DNA from: Prosthecobacter debontii
GTDB lineage: Bacteria; Verrucomicrobiota; Verrucomicrobiia; Verrucomicrobiales; Akkermansiaceae
Assembly (NCBI GenBank): GCA_945862245.1
Contig: CAMAXN010000015.1
Location: 1-51,300, forward strand
Length of the DNA stretch: 51,300 nt
Reading direction: 5' to 3'
In this document: positions 9,404-18,420 of the stretch, in pieces
How positions within the stretch are numbered: position 1 is the stretch's first letter
Layout: each line of letters opens with the position of its first letter
Notes under the pieces: model-generated
Database searches by the model: none
What the model was told of the DNA's origin: nothing
Seen by the model: only the letters and a program-made list of their open reading frames with translations
Made by a program: the position numbers and the translations under genes

Positions 9404-9475
9404 GCCGCTGTAGCTCAGGGGTAGAGCAATTCATTCGTAATGAATAGGTCGTCGGTTCGAATCCGACCAGCGGCT
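9404..9475 (+). tRNA. tRNA-Thr (CGT)
   Basis: 72 nt with acceptor GCCGCUG pairing CAGCGGC, D-arm GCUC-GAGC, anticodon loop UUCGUAA (anticodon CGU for ACG codons) and T-arm GUCGG-UUCGAAU-CCGAC. CCA is not encoded. A short C4/G4 hairpin follows at about 9479-9497. Confidence 0.95.
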
Positions 9476-9571
9476 CTCCCCTGTTCTATAAGGGGATAGA
9501 AAAAAAGCATAATAGCTGCGCCTAAAGTGTGCGCTACTCAATTTCCCTTCACCAAAAAAAGAGTAAAAATC

Positions 9572-9820
9572 ATGACACTTTCTTCCCCGTCACGCAGACG
9601 CCCATTGGGTAAGAGTGGCATAGAAATTTCCTCCCTCGCATGGGGTATCGCGCACAGCGGCGGCGTATAGCTGGATCATGGCGCACCCCGCCCGGCCCAT
9701 CCCGATTGTTGGTTGCAAAACCCGGTGCACATCATTGAAGCGGCTGATGCATTCAAAGTTCAATGGACCCGCAACGATTAGTATAGCGTATTGGTCGCCG
9801 CAAGAGTAGTGCCGCTGCCA
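9572..9820 (+). pseudogene. Aldo/keto reductase remnant
   Basis: From the ATG at 9572 the frame gives RRRPLGKSGIEISSLAWG, the classic N terminus of aldo/keto reductases, then hits a stop near 9668. About 10 bp later another stretch reads WIMAHPARPIPIVG, followed after a frame change by IIEAADAFKVQWTR, a stop, and YSVLVAAR. These are the C-terminal signatures of the same family. The TIM-barrel middle (about 200 residues, including the catalytic Asp-Tyr-Lys-His) is deleted. Clearly non-functional. Confidence 0.8.
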
Positions 9821-9831
9821 AAAACAAGCTT

Positions 9832-10020
9832 GTCGAAGTGAGTTGGTTTTCCGCGCTTTGCGATGACGACTATCAATTCCTGGGCGTCCCCGACCCGATG
9901 CTTACCTCCAGCTGGGAAGATTGCCGCAATATCGTTTTTGCCGCTGAAAAAGGTGGATTTGACAATATCTGCTGCCATCGAGCAATACCCTTGGCCTTGA
10001 TACCACAGCGGTGCTAATCA
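9832..10020 (+). pseudogene. LLM-class flavin-dependent oxidoreductase remnant (N-terminal piece)
   Basis: The plus-strand frame from 9832 reads VEVSWFSALCDDDYQFLGVP, DPMLTSSWEDCRNIVFAAEK and GGFDNI, then after a one-base loss continues as LLPSSNTLGLDTTA. This is the N terminus of an alkanesulfonate-monooxygenase-like (SsuD/LLM) protein. It stops at about 10017, where a tRNA-like sequence begins. With the preceding reductase remnant it looks like a decayed two-gene unit. Confidence 0.75.
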
Positions 10021-10022
10021 CG

Positions 10023-10040
10023 CGGTTCGAATCCGAACAG
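10023..10040 (+). repeat. Partial duplication of a tRNA T-arm (possible att site)
   Basis: CGGTTCGAATCCGA at 10023-10036 is identical to tRNA-Thr positions 9453-9466, and the match extends to 17 of 18 bases (through CAG). It sits where the flavin oxidoreductase remnant loses similarity. This arrangement fits an attachment-site scar of an element that used the tRNA-Thr 3' end. The T-arm core is shared by many tRNAs, so the source tRNA is not certain. Confidence 0.45.
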
Positions 10041-10110
10041 AAGATCCATTTTGTGTGATCGATCGCGTGTTGCAGTGAACCTCCAAGTTTGAGGTTTTAA
10101 ATTAAAATAT

Positions 10111-11880
10111 TCATGCAAGCTGCGTCTCCGCAAGGAAACGGTAGGTGCCATTCGCGGCGAGGAGTTCTTCGTGCGTTCCCTGCTCGACGATTTTGCCTTT
10201 GGACAGGACGAGAATGCGGTCGGCGTGGCGAACAGTGGACAGGCGGTGGGCGATGACTAGGGAGGTGCGGTTTGTCATCAGGCGCTCGAGGGCTTCGTTG
10301 ACGAGACGCTCGGATTCGCTATCGAGAGCGGAGGTGGCTTCGTCAAGGAGGAGGATCTTGGGATCGGCGAGGACCGCGCGGGCAATGGCGATGCGTTGGC
10401 GCTGGCCGCCGGAGAGCTTCGTGCCGCGGGGACCGACGAGGGTGGCGTAGCCTTCGGGGAGATCGGCGATGAAGGAGTGGGCGTTGGCCATGGCGGCGGC
10501 GGCCTCGATCTCGGCCTGTGTGGCTCCCTCTTTGCCGTAGGCGATGTTTTCCGTAATGGTGCCGCCGAAAAGCATGACCTCCTGCGGAACGATGGCGATC
10601 TGCGAGCGCAGGCAGGCGAGAGAGATTGCGGCGGCGTCGGTGCCGTCGAAGAGGAGCGTGCCACTGCTGGGATCATTGAAGCCGAGGATGAGAGAGAAGA
10701 GGGTGGATTTACCCGCGCCGGAGGGGCCGACGATGGCGGTGCGCTGGCCAGAAGGGAGAGAGACGCTTACGTCTTCCAATACATCGATCTCCGGGCGGGA
10801 GGCGTAGCGGAAACCGAGATCTTCGAAAGTGATCGCGCCGGTGAGGGTGAGATCGGAGCGGCCTGTTATGCGCTCGGCGGGCATGTCGAGTATTTCGCGC
10901 AGGCGCTCGGTGGCACCGGCGGTTTGCTGGAACTGGGAGATGATTTCCGGAAATGATCCGAGCGATGCGCCGACGAAGATCGAGAAGATGATGAAGGCGA
11001 AGAAATTTTCCCATGAGATTTCGCTCTTGGAATACATCTGCGCGCCGTACCAGACAACAAAGGCGATGGTGCCGAAGAGCACAAAGATGATGAAGGACAG
11101 GAACGCTCCACGGGCTTTCGCGCCGCGCAGGGCTACAGCTAGGAAGGAAGCGAGCGAGGATTCGTAGCGCCTATGCTCGAATCCCTCGTTGGTGAACGCT
11201 TTTACATCTGCGATATTCTGGACAGATTCCTCGATGACCGTAGAGGCCTCGGCGAGGGATTCTTGCGCGGCCTTCGAGTGATTGCGGACTTTGCGTCCGA
11301 AAAACGCGACGAGGAGAATGACGACCGGGATACAGCAAAGCATGACCAGCGAGAGTTTCCAAGAGGAGATGAAGATGAACATCAGCCCGCCGATGAGGAT
11401 AACCGTCTGCCGCACGGCCTGGGGCACGGTGGAAAGGAGGGTATCGCGGACGATTGCGAGATCGGCGGAGACTCGGTTGCTGAGGGAGCCGGCGCGCTGA
11501 TCCTGGAAGTAGGGGACTGGTAGTCCGAGAAGGTGATTGAAGAGGTCTTTACGGAGACGGTTCAGCGCGGATTCGCCAGAGCGGATGAAGCCCTGCACAC
11601 GGAAAAATCCAATGGTGGCTTGTAGAAATAGGACGACGATAAGTTTGAGGATGATCTCATTCGTCCGGGCGAGAATCTCGGCGGGCGGGACGGCGGCCCG
11701 GAGGGAATCAACCGGATTGCCAACCAGTTCCTTGAGGAAATAGGGAAACGCGAGTGCGAGGACTGCCGTCACGAACAGCGCGACGAGGGAGGGAATAAAG
11801 ATTTTTTTCTCCCGCAGTAGGTAGGAAAGAATCCAACGGTGTGAGGAGATGGGAGATTGTTTGGTTTCCGCCACGGACAT
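10111..11880 (-). CDS. ABC exporter, fused permease and ATPase (MsbA-like)
   Basis: 589 aa half-transporter that should act as a homodimer in the inner membrane. The N-terminal ~330 residues hold six membrane helices of the type-1 exporter fold (first helix FIPSLVALFVTAVLALAFPY). The C-terminal nucleotide-binding domain has Walker A GPSGAGKSTL, signature [14 protein letters not shown], Walker B ILLLDEATSALD and the switch His in VIAHRLSTVRHAD. The family moves lipids, lipid A precursors, peptides or drugs. The substrate here cannot be assigned. The start ATG at 11880 is the first plausible one. Confidence 0.9.
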   Translation of the reverse strand: MSVAETKQSPISSHRWILSYLLREKKIFIPSLVALFVTAVLALAFPYFLKELVGNPVDSLRAAVPPAEILARTNEIILKLIVVLFLQATIGFFRVQGFIRSGESALNRLRKDLFNHLLGLPVPYFQDQRAGSLSNRVSADLAIVRDTLLSTVPQAVRQTVILIGGLMFIFISSWKLSLVMLCCIPVVILLVAFFGRKVRNHSKAAQESLAEASTVIEESVQNIADVKAFTNEGFEHRRYESSLASFLAVALRGAKARGAFLSFIIFVLFGTIAFVVWYGAQMYSKSEISWENFFAFIIFSIFVGASLGSFPEIISQFQQTAGATERLREILDMPAERITGRSDLTLTGAITFEDLGFRYASRPEIDVLEDVSVSLPSGQRTAIVGPSGAGKSTLFSLILGFNDPSSGTLLFDGTDAAAISLACLRSQIAIVPQEVMLFGGTITENIAYGKEGATQAEIEAAAAMANAHSFIADLPEGYATLVGPRGTKLSGGQRQRIAIARAVLADPKILLLDEATSALDSESERLVNEALERLMTNRTSLVIAHRLSTVRHADRILVLSKGKIVEQGTHEELLAANGTYRFLAETQLA

Positions 11881-11910
11881 GCTGGATGGGAAACGATGAA
11901 GGGGTGCGAG

Positions 11911-12720
11911 TCAATGGCGGGTCTCACATCTCCTACGACGAAGCAGCAGCAGCAGGGCGGGGGAGCTGAGCAGGAGTGAAGAAGGCTCTGGGATGTTACC
12001 TTGGGTAAGGATGATGTTGTTAATTTCAGCTGAGTATGTCGATATGTTGGCGAAATAAGTGAGATCAGGATTACTATCGGTATCGACCGCATTCATAATG
12101 CCAACAAGTTTCCATGCACCCGACTGGGAGGCAAAAGCTCCTCCTCCGGAATCCCCTACAATACCTTGTCCTTCAGATTGGGTAGCCGTGTCATAGTCAG
12201 TAGAGAAAGCTAGGAAATCATTTTCTGACCAATCGAGATTGGTCAAACCGCTTTGCACATTGTTTGTTCCCCATGATTTTCCACCGCCGAATCCAATCAT
12301 CGTAATGTTCAGGTTAGACGACGCACTACCCAGTGAAATGGTTGGAAGCCCAAGTATTGCGCTTTGGAGACGGAAAAGAACCACGTCCGATGCTGCAGTT
12401 AATCCCAAGCCGGGAAAATTCGCTGGATTTTCCAATACGTAAGTTTTGGTTAGATCTGCCAAGTAGGTGGTGGAATTGTGGACTACGAAGGGATTGGGGT
12501 TGTCGTCAAACACATGTTCGGCGGAGAGCATCCAACCTTCGCCGATATACACGCCCGATGCACCGTTCATATTCAAAACGTTGTCCCAAGGTGCACCATT
12601 GGCCGGAGGAGAGCTTGGAAGATTTTCAGAATTAGGAGTGGCCACCGTCACGCCCCAAACGCTATTTCCCAAAAGCGGCAGTAACAGAAGTGCTGATAAA
12701 GTCGTCTTTAAAGCTTTCAT
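11911..12720 (-). CDS. Trypsin-like serine protease with PEP-CTERM tail
   Basis: 269 aa from the ATG at 12720, which begins the signal peptide MKALKTTLSALLLLPLLGNS; an upstream ATG at 12780 would bury this signal. The catalytic triad of a chymotrypsin-fold protease is visible: His in MLSAEHVF, Asp in ASDVVLFRL and Ser in VGDSGGGAF. The C terminus has the three-part PEP-CTERM sorting signal: IPEPSS, a Leu-rich helix and RRRRC. Such proteins are cleaved and exported to the surface by an exosortase, which is not in this window. No partner gene is adjacent in operon spacing. Confidence 0.88.
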   Translation of the reverse strand: MKALKTTLSALLLLPLLGNSVWGVTVATPNSENLPSSPPANGAPWDNVLNMNGASGVYIGEGWMLSAEHVFDDNPNPFVVHNSTTYLADLTKTYVLENPANFPGLGLTAASDVVLFRLQSAILGLPTISLGSASSNLNITMIGFGGGKSWGTNNVQSGLTNLDWSENDFLAFSTDYDTATQSEGQGIVGDSGGGAFASQSGAWKLVGIMNAVDTDSNPDLTYFANISTYSAEINNIILTQGNIPEPSSLLLSSPALLLLLRRRRCETRH

Positions 12721-12869
12721 AGGTAATGAATTAAGATCACTAAAAAATATGAATGTATTGCTTTCATGGTCAAGAGCCAAGATCGCCAGCGTACTAACAC
12801 TAGGGACTCTGCCAAAATCGCGGACTTTATGTGTTGTGAAAGTGAACCATCCAAGTGTAGTAAACAGAT

Positions 12870-13247
12870 ATGTACTATCGTTGGGTTTGCTCGATTTTGG
12901 GTTCGATGTTCATCGCCGCCTGTGGCCCGATGGTCAGTAGTCCGATGGGCGATATGAGCAGCGGGGAAGATGGATCGGTGGGCGGCATTTCCGAGGTGCC
13001 GAATCCCAGCGCGGCGATGGCGAAGAAGAGTGGTAAAGCGCTGGCTCAACTCGAGCGCGGGCACGAGGTATATATGTTAAAGTGCGGCGAGTGCCACGCC
13101 TACCAACTTCCCGAGCGCGTGGACATCATGGACTGGCAAGACGTGATGCCGGAAATGATTGCCCACGCAGGCCTTGCGACATCTGACGAAAAGGCGGTTT
13201 TCGATTATGTGATCGCGGTGAAGAAGGAGAAAGGGCAGGAATATTAG
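12870..13247 (+). CDS. Small lipoprotein c-type cytochrome
   Basis: 125 aa. The ATG at 12870 gives a short signal with lipobox-like FIAAC (Cys18), so the protein is probably lipid-anchored. A Gly/Ser-rich linker follows, then one haem-binding motif CGECH (72-76). A possible distal Met lies in DVMPEMIAHAG. The family is a short class I-like monohaem cytochrome. It ends 63 bp before the peptide importer operon on the same strand and may be co-transcribed with it, though a functional link is not obvious. Confidence 0.78.
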   Translation: MYYRWVCSILGSMFIAACGPMVSSPMGDMSSGEDGSVGGISEVPNPSAAMAKKSGKALAQLERGHEVYMLKCGECHAYQLPERVDIMDWQDVMPEMIAHAGLATSDEKAVFDYVIAVKKEKGQEY

Positions 13248-13310
13248 GAAGTTGGTTAGGACGGGGCTTGCCAACGAGGCAGTCGCGTCGAAACACTCAC
13301 CTTTAAGCAA

Positions 13311-14657
13311 GTGAAGAGTTATTTCCTCAGACGTTTTCTGTTAATTCTCCCCACTTTACTGGGGATCACCTTCCTTGTCTTCGCGATCACGAGGTTCGTC
13401 CCCGGTGGACCTATGGATCGGATGCTGCAGCAGGCGGCGGGCACAGCGGAGGGCGGTGGCGCGAAGAAGGCCTCCAGTGATGCGGGTGGCGGCTTGAGCG
13501 AGGAGCAAGTAGAGGAGTTGGAAGAGCAGTTCGGTCTCGATAAGGCGATGCCGGTTGCTTACCTTCAATGGCTGGGCTTGCTACCGAAGGAAGTGAGACT
13601 TTCCAAGGGTGAATTCGGGGTGATGGGCGACGGCATGATCGGTGGCGGCGGCGAGGATCCCGATAATACCGCTTCCTTGGTTCTGCGCGGTGATGGGCGC
13701 TTGTTGGAGGTGAAAAAGAAAGGCGATACCATCGTCTCAGTAAAGTGCCGACAGGATAATGCGGACATCACCGCAGAAGGCTGGAAAGTTCGTTATGAAA
13801 GCGTGAAAATGCGCAAGGAAAGGTTCAGCAAGCGGAGCGTGGACGGAGCCCAAGTTCCAACCTACCTGCCTCGCGCTGTGGCTTACCGGACGAATTTCAG
13901 CGGCCTGTTGCAGGGTGATCTTGGTCGGTCCACGGTTTACAATGACCCCGTCGGCCAGATGATCTTAGAACGTGTGCCGGTGGCTGCGTATTTCGGCCTG
14001 CTCACGGCGATCATCACCTACGCCGTCTGCCTGCCGCTTGGGATACTCAAGGCGCTGAAACACCGGACTTTCATCGATAGCGCCAGTTCGGTGCTCATTT
14101 TCATCGGCTACTCGATCCCCGGCTTTGCCCTCGGTGCGATCTTGCTCGTCCACTTCGGCGCGCGGATGAACCTGTTCCCACTGTTCGGTATGACGAGTCC
14201 CGGTTTCGCTGAAATGGCTCTGTGGGAACAGGTCAAGGATCTCGCCCACCACACGGTTCTGCCCTTGCTCTGCTATCTCGTTGGCTCGTTTGCAATGCTG
14301 ACAATGATGACAAAAAACAACCTCATGGATCAGCTTTCCGCTGACTACGTTCGCACCGCCGTTGCGAAAGGCGTGGGGTTTCGCAAGGCGGTGTTCAACC
14401 ATGCGTTCCGGAACTCGATGATCCCCATCGCGACGAGCCTAGGTGGGCTGGTAGGGATTTTCATCGGCGGCTCTCTTCTGGTGGAGACGGTGTTCGACAT
14501 CCAAGGCTTCGGGCTTTTGCAGTATCAGGCGGTGATTGCGCGGGATGTGCCGGTCATCATGGGCACGCTGACCATCGCGGCGTTCCTGATGTTGTTGGGA
14601 AATGTAATCTCCGACATGATTGTCGCGATGGTGGATCCGAGGATCAAATTCAAATGA
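13311..14657 (+). CDS. yejB: Peptide ABC importer permease, YejB/OppB-like, with periplasmic insertion
   Basis: 448 aa, GTG start. The first helix (1-30), then EEQVEELEEQFGLDKAMP (the usual OppB loop), and further helices from about 215 follow the dipeptide-permease fold. The coupling helix region includes DYVRTAVAKGVGFRKAVFNH (EAA-like loop). Typical OppB proteins have about 310 aa. Here about 100 extra residues (93-196), rich in charged and beta-prone sequence, are inserted in the periplasmic loop before LLQGDLGRS. The stop overlaps the next start (ATGA), so the two are translationally coupled. Confidence 0.88.
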   Translation: MKSYFLRRFLLILPTLLGITFLVFAITRFVPGGPMDRMLQQAAGTAEGGGAKKASSDAGGGLSEEQVEELEEQFGLDKAMPVAYLQWLGLLPKEVRLSKGEFGVMGDGMIGGGGEDPDNTASLVLRGDGRLLEVKKKGDTIVSVKCRQDNADITAEGWKVRYESVKMRKERFSKRSVDGAQVPTYLPRAVAYRTNFSGLLQGDLGRSTVYNDPVGQMILERVPVAAYFGLLTAIITYAVCLPLGILKALKHRTFIDSASSVLIFIGYSIPGFALGAILLVHFGARMNLFPLFGMTSPGFAEMALWEQVKDLAHHTVLPLLCYLVGSFAMLTMMTKNNLMDQLSADYVRTAVAKGVGFRKAVFNHAFRNSMIPIATSLGGLVGIFIGGSLLVETVFDIQGFGLLQYQAVIARDVPVIMGTLTIAAFLMLLGNVISDMIVAMVDPRIKFK

Positions 14658-16240
14658 GTGTCAGGACGATAGGAATTTTCGCGTTAATTCTAGGGCTGCT
14701 TGCGGCTTTAGGGGAATGGCGCGGTATCGACTTCCCAACGGCGCGCTGGTTCTTTGATGCTAGCCGCGAGGTGTTCGGGTTGAAATGGAAATACGCTGGA
14801 GGTGAGTTCCTGTGGTTCGGATGGCTGAGCTCGTTGCTTCTCATGGCTGGTGGCATCTCGTTCATCGTCGCTTCGTTCACCGCCGGCCCGCCGAACCCGG
14901 TGACGCTGCGGAGGATCAGGCGTTTCAAGGAAATAAAGCGCGGCTACTACTCCCTACTTATTCTGCTCGGGTTGATGGCCTTGGCCGCGCTCGATCAGGT
15001 GGTGGTTGGTAAAGAGGCGCTTGCCGTCCGTTATAATGGCAAGTGGGTTTACCCCGCTTTCACACCAACCCCGTTCAAGGGCTCCGACTTCGGCATCACC
15101 GGAGAGGGAGCCGACGCGCCGGTGAATTACAGGAAGCTCGAGCTGGATTTGCAAAGCGGTAAAACCGAGGCGCGCGGAAAAGTGATCATGCCTTTAGTTC
15201 CTTTCGGTGCGACGGATGATACCCTTCAGCCCCGCTCGAAATCCTTGGTCGAGCGGGAGGGTATTTATGCGGAAGCGGGCGCTAGGAAACCTTTCTTCGG
15301 ACTGGCGGCAAAGTACCACGATATCGAGGAAGGTCGCGTTCATCTCCGCTACACCCTGCGCCGCGGCAAGCTCAACGGGCCGGTGGATGGCTGGGATGCG
15401 AGCGGTGAGAGAGTTTATTCCGCCGAATACATGAACGGCAATATCCTCAAGGAAAATTACAACGGAGCCGGAACTCGCGAGGGTTTTCTGGCGATGGATA
15501 GCAGCGAGCTCCGCGCGATGAAATACCATCCAGCCCCGCCGCTACCCAAAGAGAAAAACTGGCTGGGAACCACCTCGCAGGGTTATGACGTGCTCGCTTA
15601 CCTATATGGTGGTCTGCAAGTGAATTTTAAGGCGGCGCTAATTTTCCTGCCCATCGTTTACGTCGTGGGGATCACGTTAGGCATGATGATGGGATATTTT
15701 GGAAGTTGGTTTGACCTCGTAATGGATCGTCTCATTGAGGTATTCTCAAACATCCCTTTTTTGTTCGTGGTTATCATCTTCGCTAGCATGGTGCCGGAGC
15801 AGTTCAAAGGATTGCCGATCATTCTTGCGATACTCATTCTTTTTGGTTGGATGGGCATCTCTGGATTGATGCGAACAGCAGCTTACCGCGACAAGGAACG
15901 CGACTACATTGCCGCCGCACGTGTATTGGGAGCGGGCACGCCGCGGATCATTTTCCGCCACCTCTTACCCAATACCTTGGCTATCATCGTTACTCTTATA
16001 CCCTTCACCGTTTCTTCGTTGATTTCATCTCTCACCGCCCTCGACTACCTTGGCTTTGGCCTTCCGCCAAAATACGCAACATGGGGCCGCCTTCTAAACG
16101 ATGGCCTCGCAAATCTCTCGGCATCTTGGCTGGTTTCCTCCACGTTCTTCGTGCTCGTCTCCTTGCTGGTGCTCATCACTTTCATCGGCGAGGCCGTGCG
16201 CGAGGCCTTCGATCCGAAAAAACATAGCTACTACCATTGA
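14654..16240 (+). CDS. yejE: Peptide ABC importer permease, YejE-like
   Basis: 528 aa, longer than the ~340 aa of E. coli YejE. Two extra helices occupy the first ~80 residues. The segment RRIRRFKEIKRGYYSL then leads into the YejE-type first helix. A long periplasmic part (about 115-305) contains RYNGKWVYPAF, a motif like that of YejE proteins, and ends NWLGTTSQGYDVLAYL. The C-terminal membrane domain has the coupling loop RDYIAAARVLGAGTPRIIFRH. It overlaps both neighbours by a few bases. Confidence 0.88.
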   Translation: MSVRTIGIFALILGLLAALGEWRGIDFPTARWFFDASREVFGLKWKYAGGEFLWFGWLSSLLLMAGGISFIVASFTAGPPNPVTLRRIRRFKEIKRGYYSLLILLGLMALAALDQVVVGKEALAVRYNGKWVYPAFTPTPFKGSDFGITGEGADAPVNYRKLELDLQSGKTEARGKVIMPLVPFGATDDTLQPRSKSLVEREGIYAEAGARKPFFGLAAKYHDIEEGRVHLRYTLRRGKLNGPVDGWDASGERVYSAEYMNGNILKENYNGAGTREGFLAMDSSELRAMKYHPAPPLPKEKNWLGTTSQGYDVLAYLYGGLQVNFKAALIFLPIVYVVGITLGMMMGYFGSWFDLVMDRLIEVFSNIPFLFVVIIFASMVPEQFKGLPIILAILILFGWMGISGLMRTAAYRDKERDYIAAARVLGAGTPRIIFRHLLPNTLAIIVTLIPFTVSSLISSLTALDYLGFGLPPKYATWGRLLNDGLANLSASWLVSSTFFVLVSLLVLITFIGEAVREAFDPKKHSYYH

Positions 16241-18420
16241 TGCGAAACACCCTGCTCACCCTCCTGTTGGCGGCGCTCGCCATCGTACTCTCCGGTTGCG
16301 ACCGTGAGGAGGTGAAAACTGCCCGCACCTCGGGCTTCGATGATTTTACGGCCCAATACAACCGATTTATCCGCAACTGGCTCGGCGAACAGAAAATCGC
16401 CACGGTCAAAGCGCTGCGTGAAACGGAGGAGAAGATACTCGCCTCCGAGGGCGAGGAGCGGGAAACCTTGGAGCGCAACCTAGCAACCCTCAAGCGCGAG
16501 CAGGAGAAATGGGAGTTTCGCCTCGGGCTGGGGGATTATTTCCGCTTCAGCAAGCCGGAGAATATCCCAGTCGACTTGCTATGGGAGGACGGCATGGGTC
16601 ACGAGGAAATCGGCGATCCACGAGCGAAAAAAGGCGGTGCCTTCCGCCAGTTTCTGATGAGTTTCCCGCCTACGATCCGTCCATTCGGCGATAACTCGAA
16701 TAACGGATTCCGCGGCTACCTTTACGACGAGATCGACGTGCCGCTCGTGGTGCTACACCCGAAAACAACGGCCATGATCCCCGGCTTAGCGAAACGCTGG
16801 GCGGTTTCGCCGGACGGGCGCACAGTTTATTTTGAGATCGATGAGACGGCGAGGTACTCTGACGGGGTGCCGGTCAGGGCGGAGGACTTCCTTTTTAATA
16901 TTTACGTCCGGATCTCAGACGACATCGTGAACCCTTATGCGAAGCAGTTCTTCCGGGAAAACGTGGCGAACATCACGGCCTACGGTGAGCGGTTGCTCTC
17001 CATCGCTCTCCCTGTGGCGCAGCTTTACGCCCCCGCGCTGGCCGGCGCACTGACACCCTCGCCGCCCCACTTCTACGATGAATATGGGCCGGACTACACC
17101 GAGCGCTACCAGTGGAAGTTCCCGCCGACTACGGGTGCCTACGAAGTATTGCAAGGAGATATTGTTAAAGGCGTCTCAATTACCCAGACCCGCGTAAAAG
17201 ACTGGTGGGCTAAGGACAGGAAATACTACAAACACCGTTTCAATCCCGACCGTATTGTCTATACCATTGTCCGCGACGAATTTAAGGCCTTCGAGTTGTT
17301 CCGGGCCGGAGAGTTGGATTCTTTCTATCTGACCCGTCCTGAGTATTGGTATGAGAAATCCGAGATCGAGCCCGTTTACAAGGGGTATATTGAACGCCAT
17401 ACCTTCTTCAACCAATACCCGGCACTGCCGCGCGGACTTTACCTGAACGTCAGCAAGCCCCTGCTGAATGACAAACGGATCCGAATCGGGATACAGCACG
17501 CGATGAATTGGCAGAAGGTCATCGATGTGATCCACCGTGGCGATTACACCCGCCTCGACGCCTACAACCAAGGCTACCTCCTTTACAGTGATCCCTCGAT
17601 CAAGGCACGTCCCTTCTCCATCTCGAAAGCCCGTGCCGCATTCCGTGAGGCCGGCTTCACCGAGACCGGACGCGACGGTATCCTGCGCCGCCCGGACGGC
17701 ACCAAGCTTTCCATTTCCGTCTCCTACCGCGCTAGTCCCAGCTTTGACAAAATGATGACTATCCTCCGCGAGGAGGCGAAGGCCTGTGGCTTCGATCTCC
17801 GCCTCGATTCGAACGAGGCCACAGTGGATTACAAGAAGGTCATGCTCAAGCAGCACGAGATGAGTTTTACGGCATGGGTAATCACTCCTCCGACTCCAGA
17901 CTTTCATCAATTCCTGCACTCCTCGAACGCGTACGATGAACGCGGCAACATCAAGCCGCAGACCAACAATCTCTTCTCTTGGGCACGGGCGGATACCGAC
18001 ATGCTTTCCGAAAAAGCACGCTTCGCCCGCACCGAGGAGGAATTGCGCGATACATCGTTCAAACTCCAGCGCATCATGCACGACGAAGCGTTCTTCGTGC
18101 CTGGCTATACGGTGGATTTCGTCCGCATGGGTAGTTGGCGCTGGCTGCGCTGGCCGGATTCCAAGCAGACCCGCTTCTGTGCTCCCATCGTTTACGAACC
18201 CACGGAAGTCCATGTCCATTGGATCGATGAGGATATGAAAAAAGAGACGCTAGACGCGAAGCGCGCGGGCCGCAGCTACGGCGAGGTAAACCGGATCTTT
18301 GATGACTATCGCCTACGGGAGACAAAACCTTCCGAACCGGAAGAACCATTGGATGAGCCGGTGGAGGATGTCACCGCACCTGAGTTGGCACCAACAACTA
18401 AGGAAAAGGAGGATGGGTAA
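16240..18420 (+). CDS. Peptide-binding lipoprotein of the importer (SBP family 5)
   Basis: 726 aa from ATG at 16240, whose A overlaps the previous stop (TGATG). The lipobox is LSGC after MRNTLLTLLLAALAIV. A charged, helical stretch of about 90 residues (KALRETEEKILASEGEERET) follows and could form a coiled coil or spacer. The binding domain then begins RAKKGGAFRQFLMSFP. Family features include WAVSPDGRTVYFEID, YSDGVPVRAEDF and YLNVSKPLLNDKRIR. The Yej system of E. coli takes up microcin C and oligopeptides; related proteins elsewhere also take up cell-wall peptides. Transport of recycled wall peptides here is conjecture. Confidence 0.87.
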   Translation: MRNTLLTLLLAALAIVLSGCDREEVKTARTSGFDDFTAQYNRFIRNWLGEQKIATVKALRETEEKILASEGEERETLERNLATLKREQEKWEFRLGLGDYFRFSKPENIPVDLLWEDGMGHEEIGDPRAKKGGAFRQFLMSFPPTIRPFGDNSNNGFRGYLYDEIDVPLVVLHPKTTAMIPGLAKRWAVSPDGRTVYFEIDETARYSDGVPVRAEDFLFNIYVRISDDIVNPYAKQFFRENVANITAYGERLLSIALPVAQLYAPALAGALTPSPPHFYDEYGPDYTERYQWKFPPTTGAYEVLQGDIVKGVSITQTRVKDWWAKDRKYYKHRFNPDRIVYTIVRDEFKAFELFRAGELDSFYLTRPEYWYEKSEIEPVYKGYIERHTFFNQYPALPRGLYLNVSKPLLNDKRIRIGIQHAMNWQKVIDVIHRGDYTRLDAYNQGYLLYSDPSIKARPFSISKARAAFREAGFTETGRDGILRRPDGTKLSISVSYRASPSFDKMMTILREEAKACGFDLRLDSNEATVDYKKVMLKQHEMSFTAWVITPPTPDFHQFLHSSNAYDERGNIKPQTNNLFSWARADTDMLSEKARFARTEEELRDTSFKLQRIMHDEAFFVPGYTVDFVRMGSWRWLRWPDSKQTRFCAPIVYEPTEVHVHWIDEDMKKETLDAKRAGRSYGEVNRIFDDYRLRETKPSEPEEPLDEPVEDVTAPELAPTTKEKEDG

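Noticed and set aside
9164..9424. 86-codon plus-strand frame running into tRNA-Thr
   Set aside because: It overlaps the tRNA gene and has no recognisable features.
9778..9978. Minus-strand 66-codon frame
   Set aside because: The opposite strand carries clear flavin oxidoreductase similarity, so this is an antisense shadow.
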